Of a stretch of 44,865 bases of DNA, positions 16,319-24,918 are shown one piece after another. The DNA lies in contig NZ_RXHU01000107.1 of NCBI RefSeq assembly GCF_003955665.1, positions 1 through 44,865 of the forward strand, written 5' to 3'. The notes under the pieces were generated by a model. That model worked only from the letters and a program-made list of their open reading frames with translations, was not told where the DNA came from and made no database searches. The position numbers and the translations under genes were made by a program. Numbering within the stretch: the first letter of the stretch is position 1; every line of letters begins with the position of its first letter. The DNA is from Paenibacillus whitsoniae. Its GTDB lineage: Bacteria > Bacillota > Bacilli > Paenibacillales > NBRC-103111.

Positions 16319-19300
16319 GTGCGTCGATTTGTTCAGCGGTTTACATCATGCCTACTTGTTTTATCAATGATTCTTAGTTTTGGGGTTGCTGCTCAAGCTG
16401 ATGGAGTTGCATCCCAGCCGCTTTCCGACATCAATCAGTCCTACGCCAAATCTGAAATCGAGGCTTTGGTCAGTGCCGGTGTGCTCTCCGGGTATGAGGA
16501 TGGCTCTTTCCAACCGGCGAAATTGGTAACACGTGCGGAGCTGGCTAAGATTTTGGTTATAGCGCTTGGTTTGAAAGTGAAAGAAGATGGGATATCCTCT
16601 ACATCTTTTAAGGATGTTGCGCCTTCAAGCTGGTATGCCCAATACGTCGATGCTTTAGTAAAATCGGGGATTACGCAAGGAACTTCCCAAGATGCGTTTT
16701 CACCGAATGCGAATGTAAGGCGTGAAGAACTGGTCGTGTTTCTTACTCGTGCCTTAGGACTGGACAAGCTGACGTTGTCTACAGTGTCGAAGGAAGATTT
16801 CGCCGATCTCAAAGAAGTTTCGGATTGGGCGAAAAATGCCGTTATCCTAGCATCTGAAATTGATCTTGTAAACGGTGAAGAAGGTCCGAATGGAGAGCCG
16901 TTATTTGCGCCAAAACGTTTCGCAGACCGTCAAGCTATCGCGAGATTGGCTTATGAGGTAAAGGAACATCGCGATGCATATATTAGCAAGTCGAAAGAGC
17001 TTGCAAACGCTGTTCAGGCGTTGAAAATTACCAAAATCGAAGCAGTTTCCAACACCAGCGTTGAGGTGACGTTTGATAAGGATTTGTTAACGCTGGATAA
17101 GGCGGACTTTGCCTTCGATAAAACGCTCAAAGTTGAAGCTGCTGCCTTTAAGTCGGGAAGCAAAGCTGTCGTTGTTTTGACGACGAGTTCGCAAAGCTTG
17201 GGTACGGAGTATCACTTGACGTTCCGTGGGCAAGTAATTGAGCAGGCGATGACCGGCGCTGGAGCAGGCGGCGGAGGCGGTGGAATGGCCCCAGGGACTG
17301 CTGCTCCAACCGTTGCTGAACAGCTGGCAAGCGGGAAGACCATCGCTACTCTTACGGTTACTGCTTCCGGCAGCTATGGTCCTGCTAGCGGCCAGACGTC
17401 CGTAGGTACGCTAATTCTCGACCCTGGTCAAAGTGGAGAAGTCACGTTAACGAACATTCATGCTGACAATCTTCAAGTGAAGTCCGGCGCGGTCAGCTCG
17501 ATCAAATTAAGTCGTTCAACGATCACGATGTTGGTTGTCAATGCGGTCAATAACAACGGCCAGCCGGTTCGGATTTTGGCGCTGGACGGAGCCGTGGTTT
17601 CGAATACATCTGTGGAGTCGCAGGCGATTCTCGAGTCGGCGACGACGACAGGAACGCTTGGTGCGATTACGATTCAGCCTGGAGCAGCAGGAAAAACGAT
17701 TTCCTTGCGCGGAAATATCGACGGCAGCGTTACGAATAATGCGGGGAATGCTCAACTACAGATCGAAGCGCCATCGAACGGGAACGCTCAACCTACAATT
17801 ATTCATACCATTCATTTTGGAAGCGGGACGCCGATTTTAACAGTTGCAAGCTCCGTTCAAATTCAGCAAATCGTTTCTGCTACGCCTGTTACCATTAAGG
17901 GTGATCCGGATGCTGTTGCAAAATTGCTAGACATTTATCCGGCAGCGGTGGTTGATGTGGCGGTGAGGGAGGCGGCGAGGCTTGCTGCTGTGGCAGCAAT
18001 TGATGAAGCTTTTAGACAAACGCAGGTTGATATTCCAGACCGGTTAAAATTATTTGAGAAGGCAGACCTAGCGATTGACAATGCTACCTCACTAGGTGTT
18101 TCAGAACTTGCGTTTAACATTTCTTCCTATCGGGAGATGAAATCCGCTGTACAGGAGATTTTCATTCAATTAAATGCTTTGCAAATTCAATATCAGCCGG
18201 GAGATTCCGCGGATTCAGTCACGCAGTACCCGATCTTCCCTTCATTGAATGATGGCAACGGAGCCATACTAATCCAGTCTGATAAATCGGAAGTGTTGTC
18301 GACGTGGGGGCCACTGCAAAGACCGGCGTATGGAGCAGGTGACGCAGTTGTTCACATTACGCTTACCCTACAAAAAGGTGCTTTTTCTGCGTCAAAAGTT
18401 GTCGCACTGACGGTTAAGCAATTTGATGCAACCATTCAACTTGCACAAAGTGTAAGATCCGATTTGGTATTAGTTTACTTTAATCATCCGGTCGTGAATT
18501 CTCAAATCTCCGACTTTCAAATTTCAGGCCTTCAAGTAAAGGGGATCACGCAATATTCCTATCTTGCGGAGTATGCACTGCTAAGTGTTGACAAGCAAAC
18601 GGATGGGAAAGATTACTCTATTAGTTTCCAAGGAAAAGAGGCAATTTCTTTTAAAGGTGGAGAATCAAATCGATGCTCAGCTACAACATGTCCGACTTCA
18701 ATTACTCCTTTTCCTGAAATTCCTTTGCCTAATTCACAAGTGCCGGGTGGAATTCATGGATTTGTAAATGAATGGTCCGAGACAGGTTCTCCAGCTGGGC
18801 TTAAAGATGCAACAGTAAGCATAGTAGGGACGAATTTGACTGCCAAGACTGATTCGCAGGGATACTTTAAAATTGATCAAGTGCCTTCTGGTGTTACGTA
18901 CACGGTTCAAATAACAAAAGCTGACTATTCGACAATTGTTAGTGGGCAGTTTAGCCTACAGTCAGGCGAGCCTTATTTTGCAGGGATTTGGTATTTGCAC
19001 AAAAAACCAAGACCAGTTGCAGTACTCAATGCACAAGTTATTAACAGTGGGAAGGTTTCTATAAACTGGTATACAAATGAAGTATCTTCTAAAGATAATA
19101 ATATTTATTTTCAGGTCATTCATAACGGAACTGAGTTACCAAGTACAGGGACGACTATCATGCAATTTGAGAACTTAAAACCAGGAAGCGACAATACGTT
19201 TAGTGTTCAAGCATGCAACGACATGGGGTGCAGTGACCCAGTAGAAATCTCAGTCCAATTGCCACTTCAGTTAAAGATTAGCGATGTCAGACCCGTTGAC

Positions 19301-19678
19301 ACTGTCACAGGAACTGTTTATGAACAGCTTATTCGACAAGGTGAGGCCTCTACTTATGTATTGCCAACTTCTGCCTCTTCAGCAGACGTCATAAGGTTCT
19401 CTTTAAGCGACCTGGACTATGTTTCTGATTCGGGAGCGCCTATGTTGAAAGGAGTCCTAGATGGATCTAAAGCGAAAGCATCAGTGATAGGTCAACAGGC
19501 AGATTTGCCTGTCGAGCTAATTGTTGATAATGGGGTTACGTATTTGAAAGTCAAATTAGTACCTCCTCCGTTCACAGATATGCATGTAACGGGCTATACC
19601 TTCTACGGCATGAAGTATACGTTCGAGGGAAAAGAGTACACTGTCGACTATATGGGACTGAATATCGTTCCTCAATAA
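16319..19678 (+). CDS. SLH-domain surface protein with bacterial Ig-like, carboxypeptidase-regulatory-like and FN3 modules
   Basis: 1119 residues, GTG start with GGAGGAG 5 nt upstream; a TATAAT at 16271-16276 may be its -10. Signal peptide (FTSCLLVLSMILSFGVAAQADG), then three N-terminal SLH motifs (~38-85, ~97-147, ~161-215). A small Ig-like domain (~228-305) leads to a glycine-rich hinge (~312-325) and a beta-solenoid-like region (~330-530). After a helical segment (~545-640) and further beta domains there is a carboxypeptidase-regulatory-like fold (~812-885), an FN3 module (~900-985) and an unassigned C-terminal domain. There are two close cysteine pairs (NRCSATTCP, ACNDMGC). From about 18000 the gene becomes clearly more AT-rich than its first half, which suggests a mosaic origin. 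The role is wall-anchored display; the ligand is unknown. Confidence 0.85.
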   Translation: MRRFVQRFTSCLLVLSMILSFGVAAQADGVASQPLSDINQSYAKSEIEALVSAGVLSGYEDGSFQPAKLVTRAELAKILVIALGLKVKEDGISSTSFKDVAPSSWYAQYVDALVKSGITQGTSQDAFSPNANVRREELVVFLTRALGLDKLTLSTVSKEDFADLKEVSDWAKNAVILASEIDLVNGEEGPNGEPLFAPKRFADRQAIARLAYEVKEHRDAYISKSKELANAVQALKITKIEAVSNTSVEVTFDKDLLTLDKADFAFDKTLKVEAAAFKSGSKAVVVLTTSSQSLGTEYHLTFRGQVIEQAMTGAGAGGGGGGMAPGTAAPTVAEQLASGKTIATLTVTASGSYGPASGQTSVGTLILDPGQSGEVTLTNIHADNLQVKSGAVSSIKLSRSTITMLVVNAVNNNGQPVRILALDGAVVSNTSVESQAILESATTTGTLGAITIQPGAAGKTISLRGNIDGSVTNNAGNAQLQIEAPSNGNAQPTIIHTIHFGSGTPILTVASSVQIQQIVSATPVTIKGDPDAVAKLLDIYPAAVVDVAVREAARLAAVAAIDEAFRQTQVDIPDRLKLFEKADLAIDNATSLGVSELAFNISSYREMKSAVQEIFIQLNALQIQYQPGDSADSVTQYPIFPSLNDGNGAILIQSDKSEVLSTWGPLQRPAYGAGDAVVHITLTLQKGAFSASKVVALTVKQFDATIQLAQSVRSDLVLVYFNHPVVNSQISDFQISGLQVKGITQYSYLAEYALLSVDKQTDGKDYSISFQGKEAISFKGGESNRCSATTCPTSITPFPEIPLPNSQVPGGIHGFVNEWSETGSPAGLKDATVSIVGTNLTAKTDSQGYFKIDQVPSGVTYTVQITKADYSTIVSGQFSLQSGEPYFAGIWYLHKKPRPVAVLNAQVINSGKVSINWYTNEVSSKDNNIYFQVIHNGTELPSTGTTIMQFENLKPGSDNTFSVQACNDMGCSDPVEISVQLPLQLKISDVRPVDTVTGTVYEQLIRQGEASTYVLPTSASSADVIRFSLSDLDYVSDSGAPMLKGVLDGSKAKASVIGQQADLPVELIVDNGVTYLKVKLVPPPFTDMHVTGYTFYGMKYTFEGKEYTVDYMGLNIVPQ

Positions 19679-19692
19679 TTTAATTAACGTCA

Positions 19693-19724
19693 AGCCCCGC
19701 AAGCAAACCACTTGCGGGGCTTTT
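19693..19724 (+). terminator. Rho-independent terminator after SLH mosaic gene
   Basis: Perfect 11-bp stem AGCCCCGCAAG / CTTGCGGGGCT followed by TTTCC, 15 nt after the stop codon. Confidence 0.9.
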
Positions 19725-19790
19725 CCATACATATCCACCCCCATCCATGGCAAAAATAAAGAAACCACTGTCCAAGGAGGTTTCACTGCC

Positions 19791-20435
19791 ATGCATCTTC
19801 GATTCCTGCCCAAAGAAGAACCCATCAACGCGCTGAGCCACGGCATCGGCATTGGCCTTAGCCTTTGGGGGCTCGTGCTGCTCCTCCAGCGGGCGGCGCT
19901 GTTTGAAGACGCCGTCTACCTGGCGAGCAACGCGGTGTTCGGCGTTTCCTTTTGCCTGCTGTACGCGGCGTCAACGTTGTTGCACAGCACCCGCTCGCCG
20001 AAATGGAGCGAGCGGTTCGAACGGCTAGATCACGCGGCAATCTTCATCGCCATTGCGGGCACGTACACGCCGTTCCTGCTCATTGCCTGGCAGGGGAGGC
20101 TGGCGACCGAGCTGCTGACGGCGATTTGGCTGCTCGCCTTGGGCGGCGTGCTGTTCGTCCGCAGAGTCATCGACCGCTTCCTGCCGTGGGGGCTGCTTCT
20201 TTATCTGATCATGGGCTGTATCATGTTCGGTGTCATTGTACCTTTGTTTCACCGCCTGCCTGGCGTCGGGTTCCAGATGCTGCTCTACGGCAGCCTCTCT
20301 TATTTGGCGGGCGTTCCTTTTTTTCTGTGGCGCAGGCTGCGCTATCACCATGCGATTTGGCATCTCTTTGTGCTGGTCGGGAGCACCTTTCACTTCTTCG
20401 CGGTGTACGGATATGTGATGCCCGCGCTGTTATAA
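19791..20435 (+). CDS. Hemolysin III / TrhA-type integral membrane protein
   Basis: 214 residues with seven predicted membrane helices, ATG start with AAGGAGG 10 nt upstream. It carries the family marks of the PAQR/hemolysin III group: EPINALSHGIG near the N-terminus, the S-x3-H motif in STLLHS, the aspartate in ERLDHAAIFIAIAGTYTPF, and the C-terminal histidine pair in HHAIWHLFVLVGSTFHFFAVY. These residues bind a metal in PAQR proteins. Bacterial members (TrhA/YqfA) are linked to membrane-lipid homeostasis; the cytolysin name is historical. The gene follows a terminator and has no terminator of its own before the next gene, so read-through into the dioxygenase-HEAT gene is possible. Confidence 0.88.
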   Translation: MHLRFLPKEEPINALSHGIGIGLSLWGLVLLLQRAALFEDAVYLASNAVFGVSFCLLYAASTLLHSTRSPKWSERFERLDHAAIFIAIAGTYTPFLLIAWQGRLATELLTAIWLLALGGVLFVRRVIDRFLPWGLLLYLIMGCIMFGVIVPLFHRLPGVGFQMLLYGSLSYLAGVPFFLWRRLRYHHAIWHLFVLVGSTFHFFAVYGYVMPALL

Positions 20436-20520
20436 GCTGGGGTCAGGATTGTGATGTCATTTGCGAAAAGCACCTTAATATTGTGCAAGTTCAAGTTAGG
20501 ATTGTGGATTCAAAGCTTGC

Positions 20521-20581
20521 GGCAGCCTCCTTATAATGGAGTCATGAACGACGTAATCCAACACTTGCCAAGGAGGCTGCC
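20521..20581 (+). promoter_or_regulatory. 12-bp inverted repeat that can mask the Shine-Dalgarno, with an internal -10
   Basis: GGCAGCCTCCTT (20521-20532) is the exact reverse complement of AAGGAGGCTGCC (20570-20581). The right arm contains the whole Shine-Dalgarno of the next gene. A TATAAT lies at 20532-20537. RNA made from that -10 would lack the left arm and translate freely, while read-through RNA from the upstream gene would carry both arms and be able to hide the ribosome binding site. The arrangement is seen directly; the regulatory reading is inference. Confidence 0.65.
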
Positions 20582-20583
20582 CC

Positions 20584-21993
20584 ATGGAAACGAAGGGTAT
20601 GCAACTGCTCACAGACGAGCAAATGAGGACGTTTATCGCACAAGGATTTTTGATTTTAAAAACAGATTTTCCGCGGGAATTCCATGAACACTTGGTAGCC
20701 CAACTGAATTCGGTTTATGAGGAGGAAGGGAATCCCGGGAATAATCTGCTGCCGCGCATTCGCGAGCTGCAACAGGTGTTCGACCATCCGGTCGTGACCG
20801 GCGCACTCACCAGCGTGCTTGGGCCGAACTATATGATGCATGCGCATCGTCACGGGCATTATAACGCATCCAGCAAGCCTGGCGGCTGGCACAAAGACAG
20901 CTACTGGGGCTACAGCCGACTGCGGAACCATCATCCCCACTGGGCAATGATCATGTATTTCCCACAGGACACGCCCGTTGAATTGGGGCCAACCGGTATC
21001 ATGCCAGGGACGCAAAACTATGAAACGCGGACATTTGAAGATGACGAGGCACCGGGTGAGGCGCTGGCGAGCGGGGAAGCGGGAACTTTTGCGCTGATCC
21101 ATTACGATATTTGGCATCGCTCAACGCCGAATGTGCTAGGGCAGCCGCGCTATATGCTGAAGTTTGAGTTTATGCGGACGGAAATGCCGAAAGCGCCGAG
21201 CTGGGACAATCAGATGGTGGCTTGGCAAAAGCCTGCGGAACTGAACCTGCCGATCGCGGCGCACGACCTTATGTGGGAAGAGACGTGGAACTGGTTGTCC
21301 GGACGGGTCGGCAGTTTGGCCGGTACGATGGCTGCGGAGCCGGCTCATTTGAAAACGCTGACAGAGCAGCTCGGTGCGAGCGAGCCCGTTGCCATTAACG
21401 CCGCCTATGAACTTGCAGCCAGCGGCAAGGCCGGTGTGCATTCCCTGCTGCTCGGACTGCAAAGCGACAACCGCGACATCTCCCGCGTTTCCGCCTACGG
21501 GTTATCCGTTGCGGGCGCCGACGCGGTGCCGGGGCTGATTGCCGCGCTGCAGCATGCGGACAGCGAGATCGTCGCCCGCGCCGTATTCGCGCTCGGCGAG
21601 CTTCGCGGTCTGGCGGCCGATGCGGTGCCAGCGTTGGCAGCACTGCTCCGACATCCAGCCACCTTGGTGCGCCACACGGCGGTGGATGCGCTAGGGCAGA
21701 TGGAGGCGCAGCTCGATCTCGCCGTTGCCGCTTTGTCCGGCGCGCTGCAGGATGAGAACGCGCAGGTGCGCTTCATGGCGAGCCTCGCGCTGTCCCGACT
21801 CGGGCGCGCGGCTGAAGCAGCTGTGCCGCAGCTCGAGCTTGCGCTGGGCGACGAGAACCGTTACGTCCGTGCACATGCGGCGGAATCTTTGAACTACATC
21901 GGCACGGAGCGAGCGAAACAGTCGCTGATCAAGTTCCTGCTAAATACCCGTTGGTGTCCGACAACGACAAAGGCAAATGCGTTCTATCCGTAA
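20584..21993 (+). CDS. Phytanoyl-CoA dioxygenase-like protein fused to C-terminal HEAT repeats
   Basis: 469 residues, ATG with AAGGAGG 7 nt upstream. Residues ~10-235 form a 2-oxoglutarate/Fe(II) dioxygenase of the PhyH family: the iron triad reads H103-x-D105 (GGWHKDSYW) and H178 (YDIWHRSTPN), with R189 placed to bind 2-oxoglutarate. Residues ~255-455 are four to five HEAT/PBS-lyase-like repeats (ADAVPALAALLRHPATLVRHTAVDALGQM, and similar), which usually mediate protein contacts. PhyH alone is about 250-300 residues, so the fusion is unusual. The substrate is unknown; bacterial PhyH enzymes hydroxylate diverse small molecules. A strong terminator follows. Confidence 0.85.
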   Translation: METKGMQLLTDEQMRTFIAQGFLILKTDFPREFHEHLVAQLNSVYEEEGNPGNNLLPRIRELQQVFDHPVVTGALTSVLGPNYMMHAHRHGHYNASSKPGGWHKDSYWGYSRLRNHHPHWAMIMYFPQDTPVELGPTGIMPGTQNYETRTFEDDEAPGEALASGEAGTFALIHYDIWHRSTPNVLGQPRYMLKFEFMRTEMPKAPSWDNQMVAWQKPAELNLPIAAHDLMWEETWNWLSGRVGSLAGTMAAEPAHLKTLTEQLGASEPVAINAAYELAASGKAGVHSLLLGLQSDNRDISRVSAYGLSVAGADAVPGLIAALQHADSEIVARAVFALGELRGLAADAVPALAALLRHPATLVRHTAVDALGQMEAQLDLAVAALSGALQDENAQVRFMASLALSRLGRAAEAAVPQLELALGDENRYVRAHAAESLNYIGTERAKQSLIKFLLNTRWCPTTTKANAFYP

Positions 21994-22006
21994 CGCGTAC
22001 TCATTT

Positions 22007-22055
22007 AAAAAAGGCGATCTTACCGGGTCATGGGTGACCGGTTAGATCGCCTTTT
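22007..22055. terminator. Strong bidirectional terminator
   Basis: AAAAGGCGATCT pairs with AGATCGCCTTTT outside an inner ACCGG/CCGGT and TCA/TGA stem around TGGG. A- and T-tracts on either side allow use by the dioxygenase-HEAT gene (+) and the convergent SDR gene (-). Confidence 0.92.
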
Positions 22056-22080
22056 GATGTCAGGGCAGGTAGCCGTGTGA

Positions 22081-22872
22081 TCATACAGTGGGCATAGTGC
22101 CGCCGTCGATGACGTATTCGCTCCCTGTGATAGAGGCGGCGCGGTCGGATACTAAGAATGCTGCAAGTTCCGCGACTTCTTCTGGTAAGCCTGGGCGACC
22201 GATAGGGATGCCCCCTAGAGAATTCATCAGTTGCTGCAGGGCGGCTTCTCGACTGCCAGCAGCTGTAGCAATTCGATCAATCAAGCGAGTCGCAGCCTCA
22301 GTTTGAATAAATCCGGGAGCGATCGTGTTAATGCGGATACCTTTCGGAGAAAATTCTTTGGACAAGCCTTTGCTGTAGGTGGTTAATGCCGCCTTAGCCG
22401 CTGCGTAAGCTAGCGTTGATTCATACAAGGGAAGCTTTCTCTGAATAGAGCTCACATGGAGGATAGCCCCCTTTCTTTGCGCAACCATCATGGGCAAGAG
22501 GCCTCTGTCTAATCGCACGGATCCAAGAAGATTTTGGTTTAGCGTATGAAGCCAATCTTCATCGGTTAAAGCTAAGGCTCCGCCGGGAGGCGTAGATGAA
22601 CCGCCTACAGTATTAATGAGAATATCGATACCACCAAGCTTCTCTTCGACTGCCTCAATTAAAAGGGACGTCCCTTCCAGCGTGGTTACGTCTGCCTGAA
22701 CGAAATGAACGCCGTGGACGCTGTAATTCGTTGGCGTTGTCCGAGCGGTCGTAAGAACAGTTGCACCAGCATCAGCTAATCGCTTTACGATAGCGTAGCC
22801 CATTCCTGCAGTGCCTCCTGTGACCAAAGCACGTTTTCCTTGAAACTCTTGCTGATAAGAAGTGAATGTCAT
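22081..22872 (-). CDS. SDR-family oxidoreductase
   Basis: 263 residues, a classical short-chain dehydrogenase/reductase. The cofactor loop is TGGTAGMG (18-25), followed by the ADV segment (60-62) and the NNAG-equivalent NTVGG (87-91). The catalytic set is S141/S142, Y156 and K160 in the YAAAK motif, and the C-terminus has the typical YVIDGGTMPTV. Expected to use NAD(P)(H) on an alcohol or ketone; the substrate cannot be told. It is divergent from a LysR regulator, which is the usual layout of a LysR-controlled target. Confidence 0.9.
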   Translation of the reverse strand: MTFTSYQQEFQGKRALVTGGTAGMGYAIVKRLADAGATVLTTARTTPTNYSVHGVHFVQADVTTLEGTSLLIEAVEEKLGGIDILINTVGGSSTPPGGALALTDEDWLHTLNQNLLGSVRLDRGLLPMMVAQRKGAILHVSSIQRKLPLYESTLAYAAAKAALTTYSKGLSKEFSPKGIRINTIAPGFIQTEAATRLIDRIATAAGSREAALQQLMNSLGGIPIGRPGLPEEVAELAAFLVSDRAASITGSEYVIDGGTMPTV

Positions 22873-23112
22873 ACGTTCGCCTCCATGACGATGTTTCTTG
22901 TAACTTTTTGAATCCTGTGAATTACTTTACGTCAAATAAGGCAAACAGTCTATTTCATGAATTTAATAAATTTGATTACTTTTATTTATGTATGGCGTGA
23001 GTGAGATACTTAGGCTAGTGCCGAAAAATAAGTACTCGAGAGGGAACACGTTGCGATTCATCGTGTTTTTATAGATAATTGTTAGAAAAGAGGCAGGATA
23101 AGAGAGGAACCT

Positions 23113-24006
23113 ATGGAACTTACGCAATTAGAATATTTTTTGGAAGTTGCACGTACAGAACATTTGACGAGAGCGGCGGAGTCGTTGTCGATCACACAGC
23201 CCGCGCTCAGTCATTCCATAGCCAAACTGGAAGATGAGCTCGGCGTCCCTTTATTTGAGCGCAAGGGAAGAAATCTGCATATTAATCGATACGGCACGAT
23301 GTTTGCTAAGCGTGTCGAGAAGATTTTACAGGAAGTGAAGCAAAGCAAGCAGGAGCTTGAAGAATACGCTAATCCTGATTCGGGTACGATACATCTAGCC
23401 TATCTAAATATACTTGGTGTTGATTTAATTCCTAATTTAGTGCGGAAATATCAGCTTGCGAACCCGAAAATCACCTTTGAGCTTACGCAAGGGGATAAAG
23501 GAACCATTGTGGAACAGGTTGAAAATGGCCTTTCTGATCTATTAATTACATCGGAAAGACCGGTCAGCGATCATTACGAATGGATACCCATTCAAAGTAT
23601 GCCGCTATATCTGGTCGTGTATGCCGACCATCCGCTTGCAGAGCGTTCTTCGATCAGTTTAAAAGAAATTACCGGAGAGCCGTTTGTTGCCCTGAAACAT
23701 AACTGCTCCTTAAGGGATTCGCTTTTAACAAGGGTTCATCATATGAACTTCACACTCAGCACTTCCTACGATGCAGAAGATCTGCCGACTGTGGCAGGTT
23801 TTGTCTCTGCCGGATTAGGTGTCTCCGTGCTGCCGAAAACCGCGGGCCTGATCCTCAATGGTTTGCATTGGATTGAGATTCAAGAAGAGGGATGGAAGTG
23901 GGAGGTTGGTTTACATTTAAAGAAAGACAGATTTTTGTCGCCAGCAGCCCAGCAATTTGTGAGTTACATTAAGCAGCGAGAAATTAATACTGAATACAAT
24001 AAGTGA
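23113..24006 (+). CDS. LysR-family transcriptional regulator
   Basis: 297 residues, normal LTTR length. The N-terminal winged helix (MELTQLEYFLEVARTEHLTRAAESLSITQPALSHSIAKLE, stated in part) occupies ~1-60, followed by a linker helix and a periplasmic-binding-protein-like effector domain (~90-290). The 240 nt separating it from the divergent SDR gene contain an AATTT-N3-AAATT dyad (22960-22972) that could be an LTTR box, though the area is AT-rich and the match is weak. It probably controls the SDR and possibly the now-decayed MFS gene downstream. Confidence 0.9.
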   Translation: MELTQLEYFLEVARTEHLTRAAESLSITQPALSHSIAKLEDELGVPLFERKGRNLHINRYGTMFAKRVEKILQEVKQSKQELEEYANPDSGTIHLAYLNILGVDLIPNLVRKYQLANPKITFELTQGDKGTIVEQVENGLSDLLITSERPVSDHYEWIPIQSMPLYLVVYADHPLAERSSISLKEITGEPFVALKHNCSLRDSLLTRVHHMNFTLSTSYDAEDLPTVAGFVSAGLGVSVLPKTAGLILNGLHWIEIQEEGWKWEVGLHLKKDRFLSPAAQQFVSYIKQREINTEYNK

Positions 24007-24035
24007 GACCTATGCGATCACTGGATCAGCTTCAC

Positions 24036-24072
24036 AAACACCCCCTAAATACTGGTTTAGGGGGTGTTTGCT
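24036..24072 (+). terminator. Rho-independent terminator after LysR gene
   Basis: AAACACCCCCTAAA / TTTAGGGGGTGTTT perfect 14-bp stem with TACTGG loop, followed by GCTGTTTATTTT. Confidence 0.92.
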
Positions 24073-24230
24073 GTTTATTTTATGCGAAGGTGAAAATACA
24101 TGAAATTTATTAATTAAAAAAATAGAAACCATGCATTAGACTAATGGTTGTTTCGTTGTTATCATAATCCACGTACTGAGCTTACTCACACATGGCTCTT
24201 GCAAAATTCTGTTACAAAGGAAGGTAGAAC

Positions 24231-24463
24231 ATGTCAAACTCTTTTAAAATCATACTACTGGCGATCATTACATTCTTCGTAGGAACTTCCGAGTATGTGA
24301 TTGCCGGCTTCTTGGATATCATAGCCAGAGATATGGGAATATCCATTGCATCCGCAGGTCAGTTAACTTCCATTTTCTCTCTCAGTTATGCAATTGGCAC
24401 GCAATCGCAGCATTTCTAGCCATCCGCTATATTCGTCCGCAAACAAAGCTGCAGCAGAATTAA
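24231..24463 (+). pseudogene. MFS transporter remnant: N-terminus joined out of frame to the C-terminal tail
   Basis: The first 56 codons (24231 to about 24398; ATG with GGAAGG upstream) encode the start of a DHA1-type MFS permease: a first membrane helix with the GTSEYVIAGFL motif, then ARDMGISIASAGQLTSIFSLSYAIG. The frame then ends at 24419. In another frame, 24401-24463 encodes AIAAFLAIRYIRPQTKLQQN and a stop, which looks like the C-terminal end of the same kind of permease. About 320 codons between are missing. So this is an internal deletion with a frame change at about 24395-24401, leaving no functional transporter. The C-terminal assignment rests on pattern recognition and is less sure than the N-terminal one. 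Confidence 0.75.
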
Positions 24464-24493
24464 GATATAGATTACAATTAAGGGGGAAATTAT

Positions 24494-24838
24494 ATGATGT
24501 TGCAATTACCGGATTCCGTGAAAGCTTATTTTCAGGCATCGAACACAGAACAATTGGAACTACTTCTTGACGCATTTGATGAGAACGCAGATGTCGTAGA
24601 TATGAATCGGGAATTCAATGGCATAGATGCTATTCGAAACTGGTGCGAATCAGAAATTTTTAAGGTTCATGTTCGTTTTGACATTACGCAAGTCATGCAA
24701 GAAGACGGCGCGTACGCTGTTATCGCGGCGCTCGACGGCGACTTTGATAAAACGAATTTGCCGGATCCGTTCCTTTTGAAGCATACATTTATTCTGTCAG
24801 ACGGAAAAATCAAGAAACTCTTCATATCCCTGCCTTGA
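24494..24838 (+). CDS. NTF2-like / SnoaL-like small protein
   Basis: 114 residues, ATG with AGGGGGA 7 nt upstream. The order helix-helix-strand is typical of the NTF2-like cone fold: VKAYFQASNTEQLELLLDAFDENADVVDMNREFNGIDAIRNWCESEIF, then an antiparallel sheet ending KHTFILSDGKIKKLFISLP. Family members are small-molecule-binding proteins or isomerase-like enzymes; many are accessory proteins of unknown role. It lies just after the MFS remnant and is intact. Confidence 0.8.
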   Translation: MMLQLPDSVKAYFQASNTEQLELLLDAFDENADVVDMNREFNGIDAIRNWCESEIFKVHVRFDITQVMQEDGAYAVIAALDGDFDKTNLPDPFLLKHTFILSDGKIKKLFISLP

Positions 24839-24849
24839 TCAGGGCCAAA

Positions 24850-24878
24850 GAAAAAGGCGCATGCATGCGACTTTTTTT
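24850..24878. terminator. Bidirectional terminator between NTF2-like and MerR genes
   Basis: AAAAAGGCGCA and TGCGACTTTTT flank a TGCA centre, giving an A-tract and T-tract on the two sides of a GC stem. Suits both convergent genes. Confidence 0.8.
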
Positions 24879-24918
24879 ATGTCATGCGGGGCGTTTAAGC
24901 GAGAAGGGCGGCTTGTGC

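Noticed and set aside
22960..22972. AATTT-N3-AAATT dyad as LysR box
   Set aside because: The intergenic region is AT-rich and the dyad is short; kept only as a remark in the LysR entry.
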